Below are positions 17,201 through 28,300 of a stretch of DNA of 64,000 nt, one piece after another (positions within the stretch are counted from its first letter, which is position 1; every line of letters begins with the position of its first letter). The notes beneath the pieces were generated by a model. It saw only the letters and a program-made list of their open reading frames with translations, had not been told where the DNA came from and did not search any database. The stretch is from Bacteroidaceae bacterium (GTDB taxonomy: Bacteria; Bacteroidota; Bacteroidia; Bacteroidales; Bacteroidaceae): assembly GCA_017555875.1 (NCBI GenBank), contig JAFZFN010000014.1, positions 124,001-188,000 of the forward strand. The letters run 5' to 3'. A program made the translations under genes and the position numbers.

Positions 17201-18519
17201 ATAGCTTCTACGCTTTGGCTACCAGCGGTAATGCCGAGCGTTACATAGGCAATGCGAATGCAGGTCTCAAGACATCTGTTGAGGAGGAGGTGACATTCGC
17301 TACACAGTGGAGATTTGTCGCTGCTGCCGAGGAGGGTACCTACTACATCCAGCATCGTGAGACAGGTAAGTACATCACGCTCGCATCGTCAGGCAAGAGA
17401 GCCAAGGCCGAGTCTACAGACGTGACAAAGGCTATCGCCTTCAGATTGGTGCAGGATGCTCCCGGTGAGTTCTACATCGAGCATGCTAAGAACGCTGACA
17501 TCAGATTGTACAACAACGCAAGTGTTGGTCATCAGCTCTTTGCCGGTAAGCAGACAAGCGCTAGCGCTAAGTGGTTTGTAAGCCTGGTGGACAACATGCT
17601 CGGCATGCCTGAGTGCACCGATGAGGAGAAGCAGCCTATCTACTACCTCTTGCGCACCGATATCGAGGAGTATGCATACCACAAAGATGCTGGTCGTTAT
17701 GACAAGGGCCGTCTCACAAGTGGAGCATTGGATGCAGAAAACTTCAACTACTGGTTCTACTTCGTGAAGGGTAGCGAGGAGGGTAAGTATGCCATCTACA
17801 ACTACGCTACAGGTAAGCCTGTGACTGCGAAGAGCGGTGCTCTCTGGGTGAACGCCGATGCTGAGGTTGCTCCTGAGTACGCCATTGAGCTCAACACCGA
17901 GAAGAATGGCTTGACCTTCGCCGATGAGGAGGGTAAGTGGTACATCGACATGTCGAAGGGACTTGCTAAGCTGAGCGCACAGGATAGCACTGCATGGAAG
18001 TTGCAGTTGGCACGCGTCATCAGCCTCGTCAACGAGCCTCTCGCAAGCCTTACTCTTGACAAGACCAGCGCTAAGGTTTATGTAGGCGACTCAATCCAGC
18101 TTACTGTGACAACAGGTCCTGTATACGCTACCGACCACACCGTGACATGGAGCAGCAGCAATGAGTCTGTAGCTACTGTGGACGAGAAGGGTATGGTGAA
18201 GGCGCTCGCTAAGGGCTCAGCAACCATCACGGCTAAGGCTAACGATGGTAGCAACCTCGAGGCTACATGTAAGGTTACTGTAGAGTATCCCGCAGGCATC
18301 ATCACCTTGGGCGCAGCTACAGTCGACATTCAGAGCAAGGGCGGCTCGATCACTATCAGCGGTCTCGTTGCCGGTACTCAGGTGAGCGTATACGACGCTG
18401 CTGGTAAGCTCGTGGCTACGGCTACTGCTACAAGCGGTACACTCAACATCGACACCAACCTCACCGAGACAGCTATCGTGAAGGTGGGCGAACAGAGCGT
18501 GAAGGTGTCGCTCAAGTAA
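14209..18519 (+). CDS. Secreted M60-family metallopeptidase, mucin-type, with Big_2 and T9SS C-terminal domains
   Basis: A 1436-residue exported protein. Signal peptide MKRLQLFALSVLCAVFAHA; a ricin-like beta-trefoil region (about 20-155); the M60/enhancin-type catalytic region (about 240-720) with zinc motif HEIGH at 587-591 (Glu588 catalytic) and downstream acidic ligand candidates Glu602/Glu604; a second trefoil-like region near 1000-1150; a bacterial Ig-like group 2 domain near 1285-1365 (WSSSNESVATVDEKG); and a final beta domain (GSITISGLVAGTQVSVYD ... VKVSLK) of the type IX sorting class. Known M60 members of gut Bacteroides cleave O-glycosylated mucin peptides. Host glycoprotein degradation is inferred from family, not shown. 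Confidence 0.88.
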   Translation: MKRLQLFALSVLCAVFAHAQFVAPSEGVFRIVNVGYNAALMEDFVNSTLHCTSSIGDNDDYEQLWILKESGSGYSLQNVFTGAYIQTGNTGTEVNYWTGSTPKTFNIVATDKADAYNIWDSTLGAQGLHSKGANGNVVKWVDCDASRWYLAKVDLSDEEIAIARAEFERLTGGDNLDDYQKTLDEVFADKACTVLSEAYAAMSAKEIEDALTGKIPEALVAMAVKVKTGEWGELNEKENKPGWDDYYAKKFRIQMIEPYSIAGEITEWIGHQGHTNMDNPTGVYANKRQVLYVMVEGEIKEGAELWGTWIVGHSKMPNYNNGYSNGIRLHEGLNLIPLGADGSALYINYLVHTYDKEKKQFTNKLSNYDDLKVHIEGGYLNGYYNAVGDALYTPDNDDDWVYYEDRANLENITILGRYEVLQFELNDVMGVTNDKGEEINEKGLAYYFPEMLPAEMPNSPAFTAPNQRINAIVEAWDRIFLSEKMTLGVASKAEVDSMNKLFPRLDGNWENPAEIYNYDETLYAFCDSIKERDGDYGEYYNHHGLAYGTRSGYMYGSWDHCGYHINTTHSILACIATEAGPTWGPAHEIGHQHQALYTLNGEMEVTNNTFANIAVWYMGMGTSRVNGTEGNLAHVYDNFKAGNYIFGNNIWALTQRYYRLWLYYHRAGNNTQFFPRLFELIRQKPMERSYGSGSEMRPNDKGVVENTGFQLTNGYRSYLHFYQLCCEAAQEDLTEFFRAYGCFVPVDGAFQGDYTNSKYYTTQKEIDKAIAEVKAKGYPVNNKVLFINDCTSGVTYGHDGKTRRSYWDGESGAGKNAEVGLYTDYLNNTPISGTYVYSLVNLKLTVEGGKGAVGFAVYNKEGEIQAFSNNHSFYLNKDVEMKLRTEEYKLVAVSATGEDVEVINKALQGTPEEQLANLKAALEIAKNYISRTDETGTKIGYLLPDSVGYYAELIAKIENVIENQDTTEYKYGEWFITLDATNAGILANTTSRVPLVPNSFYALATSGNAERYIGNANAGLKTSVEEEVTFATQWRFVAAAEEGTYYIQHRETGKYITLASSGKRAKAESTDVTKAIAFRLVQDAPGEFYIEHAKNADIRLYNNASVGHQLFAGKQTSASAKWFVSLVDNMLGMPECTDEEKQPIYYLLRTDIEEYAYHKDAGRYDKGRLTSGALDAENFNYWFYFVKGSEEGKYAIYNYATGKPVTAKSGALWVNADAEVAPEYAIELNTEKNGLTFADEEGKWYIDMSKGLAKLSAQDSTAWKLQLARVISLVNEPLASLTLDKTSAKVYVGDSIQLTVTTGPVYATDHTVTWSSSNESVATVDEKGMVKALAKGSATITAKANDGSNLEATCKVTVEYPAGIITLGAATVDIQSKGGSITISGLVAGTQVSVYDAAGKLVATATATSGTLNIDTNLTETAIVKVGEQSVKVSLK

Positions 18520-18547
18520 GCAACAGAAAAATCTGACTATACCAATC

Positions 18548-18573
18548 GAGGGCGTGCCACAAGGTGCGCCCTC
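18548..18573 (+). terminator. Terminator of the M60 peptidase gene
   Basis: Arms GAGGGCG and CGCCCTC around a 12-nt loop, followed by GGTGTTTATGG; weak U tract. Confidence 0.6.
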
Positions 18574-18667
18574 GGTGTTTATGGCCGTTTATCAGACTTT
18601 TGTGGCAAAGTGTGCCTTTTTCGAGCAATCTTTGGACGAAATATTTTCAAAATTGCGAGAAAACAGC

Positions 18668-18675
18668 TAAATTTG
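18668..18675 (+). promoter_or_regulatory. Putative -7 box of guaB promoter
   Basis: TAAATTTG matches TAnnTTTG, 31 bp before the chosen start. No well-placed -33 TTG seen. Confidence 0.55.
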
Positions 18676-18694
18676 CACGCAATAATTTTCATAA

Positions 18695-20182
<1,488 letters not shown>

Positions 20183-20202
20183 ACTGACAGACAATAATAA
20201 GA

Positions 20203-20238
20203 AAGAGAGGTTAACCCCTTCGGGTTAGCCTCTCTTCT
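20203..20238 (+). terminator. Terminator of guaB
   Basis: Hairpin with arms AAGAGAGGTTAACCC and GGGTTAGCCTCTCTT (one mismatch), a 4-nt loop and a downstream CTTTTG. Confidence 0.85.
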
Positions 20239-20282
20239 TTTGTGGAGATGATGAGATATGCTTGAGATGTTGGTCTTATCAA

Positions 20283-20693
20283 TCAATATTGTATTGATGC
20301 CAACATCTGCGCCATCTTCTCTATGCCCTCTTGTAGGGGCTTTTGCACCATGCCCTTGATGAAGGGGTTGAGTTCGGTGCGGAGCGTGAGCTTCATCTTG
20401 CTAGCCTCCTCTGCTGTGGGGAGCATCTGTACCCAAATGGTGAGGGGGAGGGGAGATGTGGTAGCCTCGAGCTTTATGCACTTGGGCTCTTCGCGTTCGA
20501 TAATCTTGAAGGCGATGTCCCCTACGGGGGCTACGTTGATGCTTACGGTGTCGCGGTCAAACTTCAGATCCTTGATCTTATCTTGCGGCATACGATCCTT
20601 TACAGCCTCAAGATGAGATAAGTCAGACAGCATGTCGTAGACACGCTGCTGACTAAAGGGGATGGTCACTACTTGACTTTCAAACTGGTTCAT
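20283..20693 (-). CDS. SRPBCC-fold protein (START/polyketide cyclase-like)
   Basis: The 136-residue product starts MNQFESQVVTIPFSQQRVYD and runs through strands typical of the helix-grip SRPBCC fold, ending in a long helix (FIKGMVQKPLQEGIEKMA). Such proteins hold hydrophobic ligands; small Bacteroidetes members have no assigned role. It starts 6 bp after the pyrE stop, so the two are almost surely one operon (pyrE first). I see no catalytic residues. Confidence 0.75.
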   Translation of the reverse strand: MNQFESQVVTIPFSQQRVYDMLSDLSHLEAVKDRMPQDKIKDLKFDRDTVSINVAPVGDIAFKIIEREEPKCIKLEATTSPLPLTIWVQMLPTAEEASKMKLTLRTELNPFIKGMVQKPLQEGIEKMAQMLASIQY

Positions 20694-20699
20694 GATGAC

Positions 20700-21332
20700 T
20701 TATTGGTTCCAGTGTGAGGGGTCGCGACGCCAATCGTTGAGCAAGGGGAGCTCCTCCTCGGTGATGTAGCCAGTCTCGAGAGCAACTTCGAGCACGGCCT
20801 CGTAGTTGGTGAGTGTGACGAGCTCTACATTTGCATCAGCAAAAGCCTTCTCTGCTACATCGAAGCCGTAGGTGTAAGATGCTACCATGCCGATTACCTC
20901 GCAACCGTTGTTGCGGATGGCCTGCACGGCCTTGAGGCTGCTACCGCCAGTAGAAATGAGGTCCTCGACTACAACAACCTTCATGCCAGGACGGAGGTCG
21001 CCTTCGATGAGGTTCTCCAAACCGTGGTCCTTGGGTGATGAACGAACATATACGAAGGGAAGGTTGAGCAGGTCAGCAACAAGAGCACCCATGGCAATGG
21101 CGCCTGTGGCAACACCAGCGATGGCATCTACCTGGCCGAAACGCTCTTGTACGACACGTGCAAACTCAATCTTGATGAAATCGCGCAATCCAGGGTAAGA
21201 GAGTGTTTTGCGGTTGTCGCAATAGAAGGGCGACTTCCAACCCGATGCCCATGTGAAGGGATTAGAGGGTTGCAACTTGATGGCTTTGATTTTCAGCAGC
21301 TTGTCTGCATAGATTTTTTCGAGAGTCTTCAT
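20700..21332 (-). CDS. pyrE: Orotate phosphoribosyltransferase
   Basis: Makes OMP from orotate and PRPP in pyrimidine synthesis. The start at 21332 gives MKTLEKIYADKLLKIKAIKL, the usual N-terminus; the longer frame back to 21413 would run across the promoter. The 210-residue product has the substrate-binding TWASGWKSPFYCDNRKTL and the PRPP motif VVVVEDLISTGGSS. Length is normal. It leads a two-gene operon with the SRPBCC gene. A TATCTTTG box lies 30 bp upstream. Confidence 0.95.
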   Translation of the reverse strand: MKTLEKIYADKLLKIKAIKLQPSNPFTWASGWKSPFYCDNRKTLSYPGLRDFIKIEFARVVQERFGQVDAIAGVATGAIAMGALVADLLNLPFVYVRSSPKDHGLENLIEGDLRPGMKVVVVEDLISTGGSSLKAVQAIRNNGCEVIGMVASYTYGFDVAEKAFADANVELVTLTNYEAVLEVALETGYITEEELPLLNDWRRDPSHWNQ

Positions 21333-21361
21333 ACAACTTTTCATTTTTATAAAAACATAGA

Positions 21362-21369
21362 CAAAGATA
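21362..21369 (-). promoter_or_regulatory. Putative -7 box of pyrE promoter
   Basis: TATCTTTG on the minus strand (TAnnTTTG). No clear -33 TTG. Confidence 0.55.
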
Positions 21370-21425
21370 GTACAATCTGCGAAAAGAATGTGCATAATTC
21401 GTCTTTTTCTCAAGAAAAACTATTG

Positions 21426-21459
21426 TTTTTGGCGGATAGGAGAAAATATTGTAACTTTG
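21426..21459 (+). promoter_or_regulatory. Promoter of gltX
   Basis: TTTTTG (21426-21431), 20-bp spacer, TAACTTTG (21452-21459): an almost ideal Bacteroidetes promoter. Confidence 0.8.
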
Positions 21460-21533
21460 CGAGTTGAATAAAGGGAGGTGGATATAACAATCCCTTCTAG
21501 AAAAACATTGAATATATAAAGACTGACATCTAT

Positions 21534-23063
21534 ATGACCGAAAGAAGAGTAAGAGTGCGCTTTGCGCCCAGCCCTACAGGCCCCTTGCACATCGGTGGTG
21601 TGCGTACTGCCTTGTATAATTATTTGTTTGCCCGCCAGCATGGTGGTGACTTTATCTTCCGTATCGAGGATACAGACTCAAACCGTTTCGTGCCTGGTGC
21701 TGAGGAGTATATCATCGAGTCGTTCCAGTGGCTTGGCCTTGCCTTCGATGAGGGTGTAGGTGTGGGTGGTGACCATGGTCCCTACCGCCAGTCGGAGCGT
21801 CGTGATATCTATAAGAAATATGTGCAGCAACTGCTCGATGAGGGTAAGGCCTACATGGCTTTTGATACCCCCGAGGAACTCGAGGCTAAGCGTAATGAGA
21901 TTGCTAACTTCCAGTACGATGCAACTACCCGTATGCAGATGCGCAACTCGCTTGCTCTGCCCAAGGAGGAGGTCGATGCATTGCTCGCCTCTGGTCATCA
22001 GTATGTAGTGCGTTTCCTTATCCAGCCTGGTTTGGAGGTACACGTCAATGATATCATCCGTGGCAACGTAGTCATCAACTCTTCGGTGCTCGATGATAAG
22101 GTGCTCTACAAGAGTGCAGACGAGCTCCCCACTTATCACCTTGCCAACATTGTGGATGACCACCTCATGGAGGTGTCACACGTCATTCGTGGCGAGGAGT
22201 GGCTCCCCTCGGCACCGCTCCACGTGTTGCTCTATCAGGCTTTCGGCTGGGAAGACACCATGCCCACCTTTGCTCACCTTCCTCTCTTGCTCAAGCCTGA
22301 GGGTAATGGTAAGCTCAGCAAGCGCGATGGTGACCGCTTGGGATTCCCTGTGTTCCCTCTCGAGTGGCACGATCCCAAGACGGGTGATGTCTCATCGGGC
22401 TATCGTGAGAAGGATTATCTCCCTGAGGCCGTAATCAACTTCCTCGCTCTGCTCGGCTGGAACCCTGGCAATGATCAGGAGAAGATGACTCTCGACGAGA
22501 TGGTTCAGCTCTTCGACCTTTCACGCTGCTCAAAGGCTGGTGCACGCTTTGACTATAAGAAGCTCGTGTGGTTCAACCACGAATATATCCTCTCTAAGGA
22601 CGATGCAGAGATTGCTCGCCTCTTCGAGCCTATGCTGAAAGAGAAGGGTATCAATGAGGAGTTTGACCGTATCGTCAAGGTGGTATCCCTTATGAAGGGA
22701 CGTGTCAACTTTGTGCATGAGTTGTGGGACACCTGTTTCTATTTCTTCCAGTCTCCTGAGAGCTTCGATGAGAAGTCGCTCAAGAAGTGGTGGAAGGAGC
22801 CTGCCATGTCGTACACTTATGTGAGCGAATTGTGCGATTTCATAGAGCAATCTCCCGTCTTTGCGGGTGCAGACATCGAGCCTCTCATCATGGAGTGGAT
22901 CGCATCGAAGGAGTGGCCCGTAGGCAAGGTGATGAACGCCTTCCGCGTGACTCTCGTAGGTGCAGCCGTAGGTCCTCACATCTTCGAACTTACCGATTTC
23001 ATCGGCAAGGAAGAGACCTTGCGTCGTGCCCGTCGTGCCCTCGAGGTGTTGCCCAAAGAGTAA
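21534..23063 (+). CDS. gltX: Glutamate--tRNA ligase
   Basis: Class I aminoacyl-tRNA synthetase charging tRNA-Glu. The 509-residue product has the ATP-binding HIGH-type motif HIGG at residues 19-22 in [13 protein letters not shown], the KMSKS-type motif KLSKR at 260-264, and the Rossmann fold insertion typical of GluRS; the C-terminal helical anticodon domain ends in [10 protein letters not shown]. Length is normal. It has its own promoter and is followed after 10 bp by the lytic transglycosylase gene, likely on the same transcript. Confidence 0.97.
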   Translation: MTERRVRVRFAPSPTGPLHIGGVRTALYNYLFARQHGGDFIFRIEDTDSNRFVPGAEEYIIESFQWLGLAFDEGVGVGGDHGPYRQSERRDIYKKYVQQLLDEGKAYMAFDTPEELEAKRNEIANFQYDATTRMQMRNSLALPKEEVDALLASGHQYVVRFLIQPGLEVHVNDIIRGNVVINSSVLDDKVLYKSADELPTYHLANIVDDHLMEVSHVIRGEEWLPSAPLHVLLYQAFGWEDTMPTFAHLPLLLKPEGNGKLSKRDGDRLGFPVFPLEWHDPKTGDVSSGYREKDYLPEAVINFLALLGWNPGNDQEKMTLDEMVQLFDLSRCSKAGARFDYKKLVWFNHEYILSKDDAEIARLFEPMLKEKGINEEFDRIVKVVSLMKGRVNFVHELWDTCFYFFQSPESFDEKSLKKWWKEPAMSYTYVSELCDFIEQSPVFAGADIEPLIMEWIASKEWPVGKVMNAFRVTLVGAAVGPHIFELTDFIGKEETLRRARRALEVLPKE

Positions 23064-23073
23064 ACTAAGACGC

Positions 23074-24051
23074 ATGAGAAAACGTCTATTCAAAGCCATC
23101 CCTATATGTATCTATATATGTATAGGGATGTGTATTCCTGTACTACTTGGGAATAATGCTCTGGGCGATAAGGAGATGCCTGAGTCCAAGGTGGCTGCTT
23201 TGGCCGTGGTACCTGCAGTACCTGGCGAGGTCCACTTTGCTGGCGAGGTGATTAAGCTCAATCGTGCTGACTTGCGCGAACGTATGGATCGCGAGATTAC
23301 TGCGTTCACCTATTCGCATCAGCTCACCTTGCTCATGATCAAGCGTGCCAATCGCTATTTCCCTATCGTGGAGCCTATCCTCAAGGAGTGTGGTGTGCCT
23401 GATGACCTCAAGTATTTGATGGTCATCGAGAGCAACCTCAGCCCCTTGGCTCGCTCAGCGGCTGGGGCGGCAGGAATGTGGCAATTCATGCAGGAGACGG
23501 GCCGCAAATATGGCCTGGAGGTGAATGTCAACATCGATGAGCGCTACAACATCGAGAAGGCTACGCGAGCCGCGTGTGCCTATCTGAAGGAGTCGTACGC
23601 CATGTATGGCGATTGGATGACCGTGGCAGCTAGCTACAATGCAGGGCAGAATGGTATCACGCGCCGTCTCGAACAGCAGGGAGTGGACAATGCCATGGAC
23701 CTATGGCTTGTCGAGGAGACTTCGCGTTACATGTTCCGTATCCTCACGGCCAAGATGGTGCTTGAGGACCCCAAGGCTTATGGCTTCATGCTCAAGCGTT
23801 CGCAGTTGTACCCTTATATACCTCCCAAGACCATCATCACCACGACGAAACAGATTGATGATCTTACCGCTTTTGCTCGCCAGCATGGAGTGACGGTAGC
23901 TCAGCTCAAGGAGGAGAACCCGTGGCTGCGTGAGTACACGATGAACAATAAGTCGGGCCGTACCTATCGCTTGCGAATACCCGATGTGGAGGCACTGCAC
24001 TATGACCCCAACAAGACAAAACCGCACAATCCAAACTGGACGGTCGACTAG
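23074..24051 (+). CDS. Membrane-bound lytic murein transglycosylase (SLT, MltD-like)
   Basis: Cleaves peptidoglycan between MurNAc and GlcNAc with formation of 1,6-anhydro ends. The ATG at 23074 (MRKRLFKAIPICIYICIGMC) gives a hydrophobic anchor or signal; the frame is open further upstream within gltX but lacks sense there. The 325-residue protein has the SLT signature: VIESNLSPLARSAAGAAGMW with the catalytic Glu in IESN, then AASYNAGQNGITR and the YV-type segment RYMFRILTAK. A LysM-like stretch (HGVTVAQLKEENPWL) ends it. It lies 10 bp after gltX and ends at a strong terminator. Confidence 0.9.
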   Translation: MRKRLFKAIPICIYICIGMCIPVLLGNNALGDKEMPESKVAALAVVPAVPGEVHFAGEVIKLNRADLRERMDREITAFTYSHQLTLLMIKRANRYFPIVEPILKECGVPDDLKYLMVIESNLSPLARSAAGAAGMWQFMQETGRKYGLEVNVNIDERYNIEKATRAACAYLKESYAMYGDWMTVAASYNAGQNGITRRLEQQGVDNAMDLWLVEETSRYMFRILTAKMVLEDPKAYGFMLKRSQLYPYIPPKTIITTTKQIDDLTAFARQHGVTVAQLKEENPWLREYTMNNKSGRTYRLRIPDVEALHYDPNKTKPHNPNWTVD

Positions 24052-24115
24052 GATTGCTGATCCAAAAGATAGGTGCTAATCCCTAAGATCTACCGAGCAG
24101 AGATGAAAAAGTAGG

Positions 24116-24153
24116 AGTGTGGAAGCAGTTTTTAGCTGCTTTCACACTTTTTT
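24116..24153 (+). terminator. Terminator of the gltX-transglycosylase operon
   Basis: 13-bp arms AGTGTGGAAGCAG and CTGCTTTCACACT (one G-U pair), 7-nt loop, then a run of T. Confidence 0.92.
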
Positions 24154-24165
24154 ACATGTACCTCC

Positions 24166-24196
24166 TTTGCTATTGTCTACTTTTATATTAATTTTG
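24166..24196 (+). promoter_or_regulatory. Promoter of the TlpA-like/SusC/SusD operon
   Basis: TTTG (24166-24169), 19-bp spacer, TAATTTTG (24189-24196), 26 bp before the ATG at 24223. Confidence 0.7.
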
Positions 24197-24222
24197 TCCT
24201 AGTTCGTTAAATAAGAAATAAG

Positions 24223-25200
24223 ATGAAGACTATGAAAAAGCATTTCTTGCTCACACTCGTGGCTATGGCTACTGCCTTCAACGCAGTCAATGCTCAGCAG
24301 AATACAATATTGAGCGCGCAGATATACGGCTATCAGCGCGATATGGTATACTTCGATTGTATGCAGACACCGCTCATCGCAGCTGAGTTCTACACCAACC
24401 CTGGAGAGGAGCATCTCTACAGTTTTGAGTGCGACGACCTTGTGTCAATCTCTATCAATGGACGCAACACTGTGCTCTTGCAGCCTGGTGATAGTCTTCA
24501 TGTAGATATCACTTATGATGGGAAGAATGTGTCGATAGAGTATAGTGGCTCGGATCGCGCCGTAGCCAACAACCGACTGATGAAGAGTCTCGAGACGCTG
24601 AAGCGCACCTTGCGCTATAAGAATCAATTGCTTGGCTGTGTAGCCTTGGATATCAAGCCCAAGACACGCATCGACGATTCGCGAGTATTGCTCGAGAAAG
24701 CCACTGCGCTCATCGAGAAGAGTGCAGCGAGCACAGAGGCAAAGAACTATGTGGCTGCATTGGTGGACTATGATGTGTATATGTCCTTCATCGAATATCC
24801 CGTGATGTACGAGAGCGTAAGAGGACTTGCTATTGCTGAGCAGGAGATTGGTGACTATTGGGCTATTACCGAAGGCTATTCGCCTCGAACAGATGCTCAG
24901 GCATTGCGTTGCCCTGAGTTCGCAAGTTTGCTGATGAGATACTGCTTCTATATGAATGCCAAGGCGGCTCATGCAAAGGGTGAGACGTATGTCATGCCCA
25001 ACATGATGGAGGATATGTATGCACAGTTGGCTGCGTTCTACGAGGGTGGCCAGCGTGATTTCGTACTCTACATTCTGTTGCGCAACTTCATCATGAACGG
25101 GCAGGAGATAGAACGCGCCGATGTGCTCTACAAGGAGTACTTGGAGAAATACAATACCAGTGAGTTTCACAAAGGTATACTGGAGATGTTGTTGCAATAA
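24223..25200 (+). CDS. Exported TlpA-like protein lacking the thioredoxin domain
   Basis: The 325-residue product has a signal peptide (ending AFNAVNAQ), a beta-rich N-terminal part (HLYSFECDDLVSISING, LLQPGDSLHVDITYDG) and a helical middle, the same order seen in the DUF4369/TlpA-like proteins at 58.8-62.3 kb. It stops at EFHKGILEMLLQ, where those proteins continue into a thioredoxin domain; no CxxC is present. It could be an old truncation or a binding protein that never had the domain. It is first in a likely operon with SusC (107 bp to the SusC ATG) and SusD. Function is unknown. Confidence 0.6.
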   Translation: MKTMKKHFLLTLVAMATAFNAVNAQQNTILSAQIYGYQRDMVYFDCMQTPLIAAEFYTNPGEEHLYSFECDDLVSISINGRNTVLLQPGDSLHVDITYDGKNVSIEYSGSDRAVANNRLMKSLETLKRTLRYKNQLLGCVALDIKPKTRIDDSRVLLEKATALIEKSAASTEAKNYVAALVDYDVYMSFIEYPVMYESVRGLAIAEQEIGDYWAITEGYSPRTDAQALRCPEFASLLMRYCFYMNAKAAHAKGETYVMPNMMEDMYAQLAAFYEGGQRDFVLYILLRNFIMNGQEIERADVLYKEYLEKYNTSEFHKGILEMLLQ

Positions 25201-25307
25201 CGGCTCTGCTATTCCGTACAAAGGAGAAAAATATTATGTAGCCTTTGATAAGTTTTTCTCACTTTGTGCACAATGGCATTGTCAAGAAACATAAAAAGAA
25301 GCAAACG

Positions 25308-28300
25308 ATGAAACTATTCCGTAAGATATTAGTTGCCGCTGTGGTGCTCGTGTGTAGCACGGCCAGTGTGTTGGCGCAATCGGAGTGGAAAGACACTCCT
25401 GTGACGTTGAGGGTCAGCAATCAGCCATTGGGCAAGGTGCTCGAGATGGTGGCACAGGCTGCTGGTGCCACGATCACCCTACAGGATGTGTCGCTCTGGA
25501 ATATCAATCGTCCCACGAATCTTGCCGTGAAGGACAAACCGCTGGATAAGGTGTTGGGAGAGCTCATCGGTGATCAAAATATCAAGATACGATACGAGGG
25601 CATAGGACACATTGTCGTGGAACCCGATACTCAAAACGAAGAGGCTGACAAGGTGTGGGTCAACGTCTCGGGAACAGTGCTCGACAAGGTGACAGGAGAC
25701 CCCCTCATCGGTGCCACGGTGCTCATCACTGATGGTACGGGTAAGGACAAGGGTGCCCGTGGATGCATCACAGACTTTGATGGCAAGTTTAGCATACGCC
25801 TTGCCAAGAAGGAGTCGGTCAGCATATCTTACATCGGCTATGAGACTGTGTCGAAGCAGATTGTAAAGGAGGAGCATAATCTCACCTTCGAGCTGAAGCC
25901 TAGCATCGAGCTCGACGATGTCGTGGTCACTGGTATCAGCCGCCGCAACAAGAATAGCTTCACGGGTAACTACGTGGAGGTGAAGGGTGACGCTCTGCGA
26001 CAGATGAGCCCCACGAACATCCTCAAAGGTCTGCAATTCTTTGACCCGAGCTTCAAGATTATCGAAAACAACAAGACTGGTTCAGACCCCAATGCGGAGC
26101 CCGACTTCCAGATCCGAGGCGACCAGTCGCTGGGGTCGAAGTCGATGAACAGCATGGACCTCATGCTCGACAACGTGTCGAGCCGTCCTAACACACCGCT
26201 CTTCGTACTCGATGGATTCGTGGTGCCCATGAGCCGCATCCTCGACCTCGACCCAGAGCGCGTGGAGAACATTACCATCCTCAAGGATGCTGCTGCCACA
26301 TCGGTCTACGGCTCACGCGCAGCCAATGGCGTGGTGGTGGTGGAGACTAAGGTGGCGCCAGATGGAGACCTCTCCGTTTCGTACAATGGTACGATGACCA
26401 TGCAGACTCCCGACCTGACAGACTACAACATGATGGACGCTGTCACCAAGCTCGATACCGAGTGGCGTGCCGGTTTATACAATCCGCAGAATGCAACGCA
26501 CATGAATCTATATAATAGGTATAGGCGTAATATTCTCGGAGGGGTAGATACCTATTGGCTCTCTAAGCCCCTGCGTACTGCATTCCAACACCGCCACTCG
26601 GCCAGTGTGTCGGGAGGTACCGAAGTTTTCCGCTATAGTCTGGATGTGAATGCAGCCATGCAGCCTGGTGTGATGAAGGGGTCAGAGAATCAGAACCTCG
26701 GCACCAACTTTAACATGAGCTACATGAAGGAGAAATTTACTATGCGTGCCAACGTCAGTCTCTCAGAGTCGACCAGTAGCAATTCACCTTACGGCTCCTT
26801 CTCTCAGTATACTCGACTGAACCCCTACTATATCCCTGTGAATGCCGATGGCAAGCCCGAGAAGATACTCGACAACAATACCGTGAGTGGGCAGAGCACC
26901 GTCATTACCAACCCTCTCTACGATGCTACCGTGGGTATCAAGGATGGTACGAATAGCTTGAACATAACCACCAATCTCAGCCTCGAGTACATGATATTGA
27001 GGAATCTGCGCATTACCGAGCAGCTCTCCTATTCGCGTGGATTGGCAGGTACCGATCGCTTCCTCCCGGCCGACCACTCGAGCTTCGAACTCGAAGACGA
27101 CCTCACACGCAAGGGTAGCTACTACAAGAGCAGTGGCGAGATGTCTTCGTGGTCGAGCAACATGGGTATCAACTACAACCTTGTATTGGGCGATCACCTC
27201 TTCAGTACGTTTGGCAACTGGACTATCAGCCAGGACCGCAATAACTACGTAAACCTTTCGGCAACGGGCTATCCTGATGTGCATATGAGCGACTTCATCT
27301 TTGGTAACAAGATGGAAACCAATATGAGCAACATCGGTAGCGAAAACATCTCTCGCTCAATCGGTCTTATCGGACAGTTCTCATACAGCTACGACAATCG
27401 TTATTCGGTGGACTTCAACCTTAGTGGTGAGGCTTCGTCGCGCTATGCCAATCATGACCTTGTGCCCTTCTGGTCGGTCGGCGGACGCTGGAATGCTCAC
27501 AATGAGAAGTGGTTGCAAGGCTATCTCTCAAACCTTGTCTTCCGCGCAAGCTATGGTATCACGGGAGAGCAGAACTTCAGCCCCTCCGATGCTATTGAAT
27601 ACTATAGCTATGCTGAGACCATGCGCCCCTATCAGTCGTTCCCCGTGTTGGGCGCACTCCTCAGTGGACTCAACAATACCGCCTTGGGATGGGCTGAGAC
27701 ACACAACACCAGTGCCTCTGTAGACTTTGGCTTCTGGAAGAATCGTGTGAACGTCACCTTCAACTACTATAACAACATCACCAAGGAGCTACTTACCAAC
27801 TACGACTTGGCACCCTCGACAGGTTACTCAACGATGGTGATGAATGCGGGTGAACTGCAAAACCGCGGCTTCGACGCTTCGCTCAATATCATCGCTATGC
27901 AAAACTTGCGCAAGGAGTTCTTCTGGACCATCAGTGCCAATGCCAACCGCAATCGCAACAAGATACTCAAGCTCTCAGACTACCTCAAGAAGGTCAACGA
28001 GGAGCAGATGCAATCAGCATCGGCACCTCTGCCTCAGTATCATGAGGGCGCATCGACGACGACTCTTTACGTAGTGCGCTCGCTCGGAGTTGATCCCGTG
28101 ACTGGTAAGGAGGTGTATCTCAAGCGCGATGGCACCAAGACCTTCACATGGAATGCCAACGACAAGGTACCTGTGGGCGACACCAACCCCAAGATTAGTG
28201 GCACGTTGTCATCAAGCATCAACTGGAGAGACCTCTCATGCACATTAGGTTTCACCTACAAGTATGGTGGCGTAGTATATAATCAGACGCTTGTAGACAA

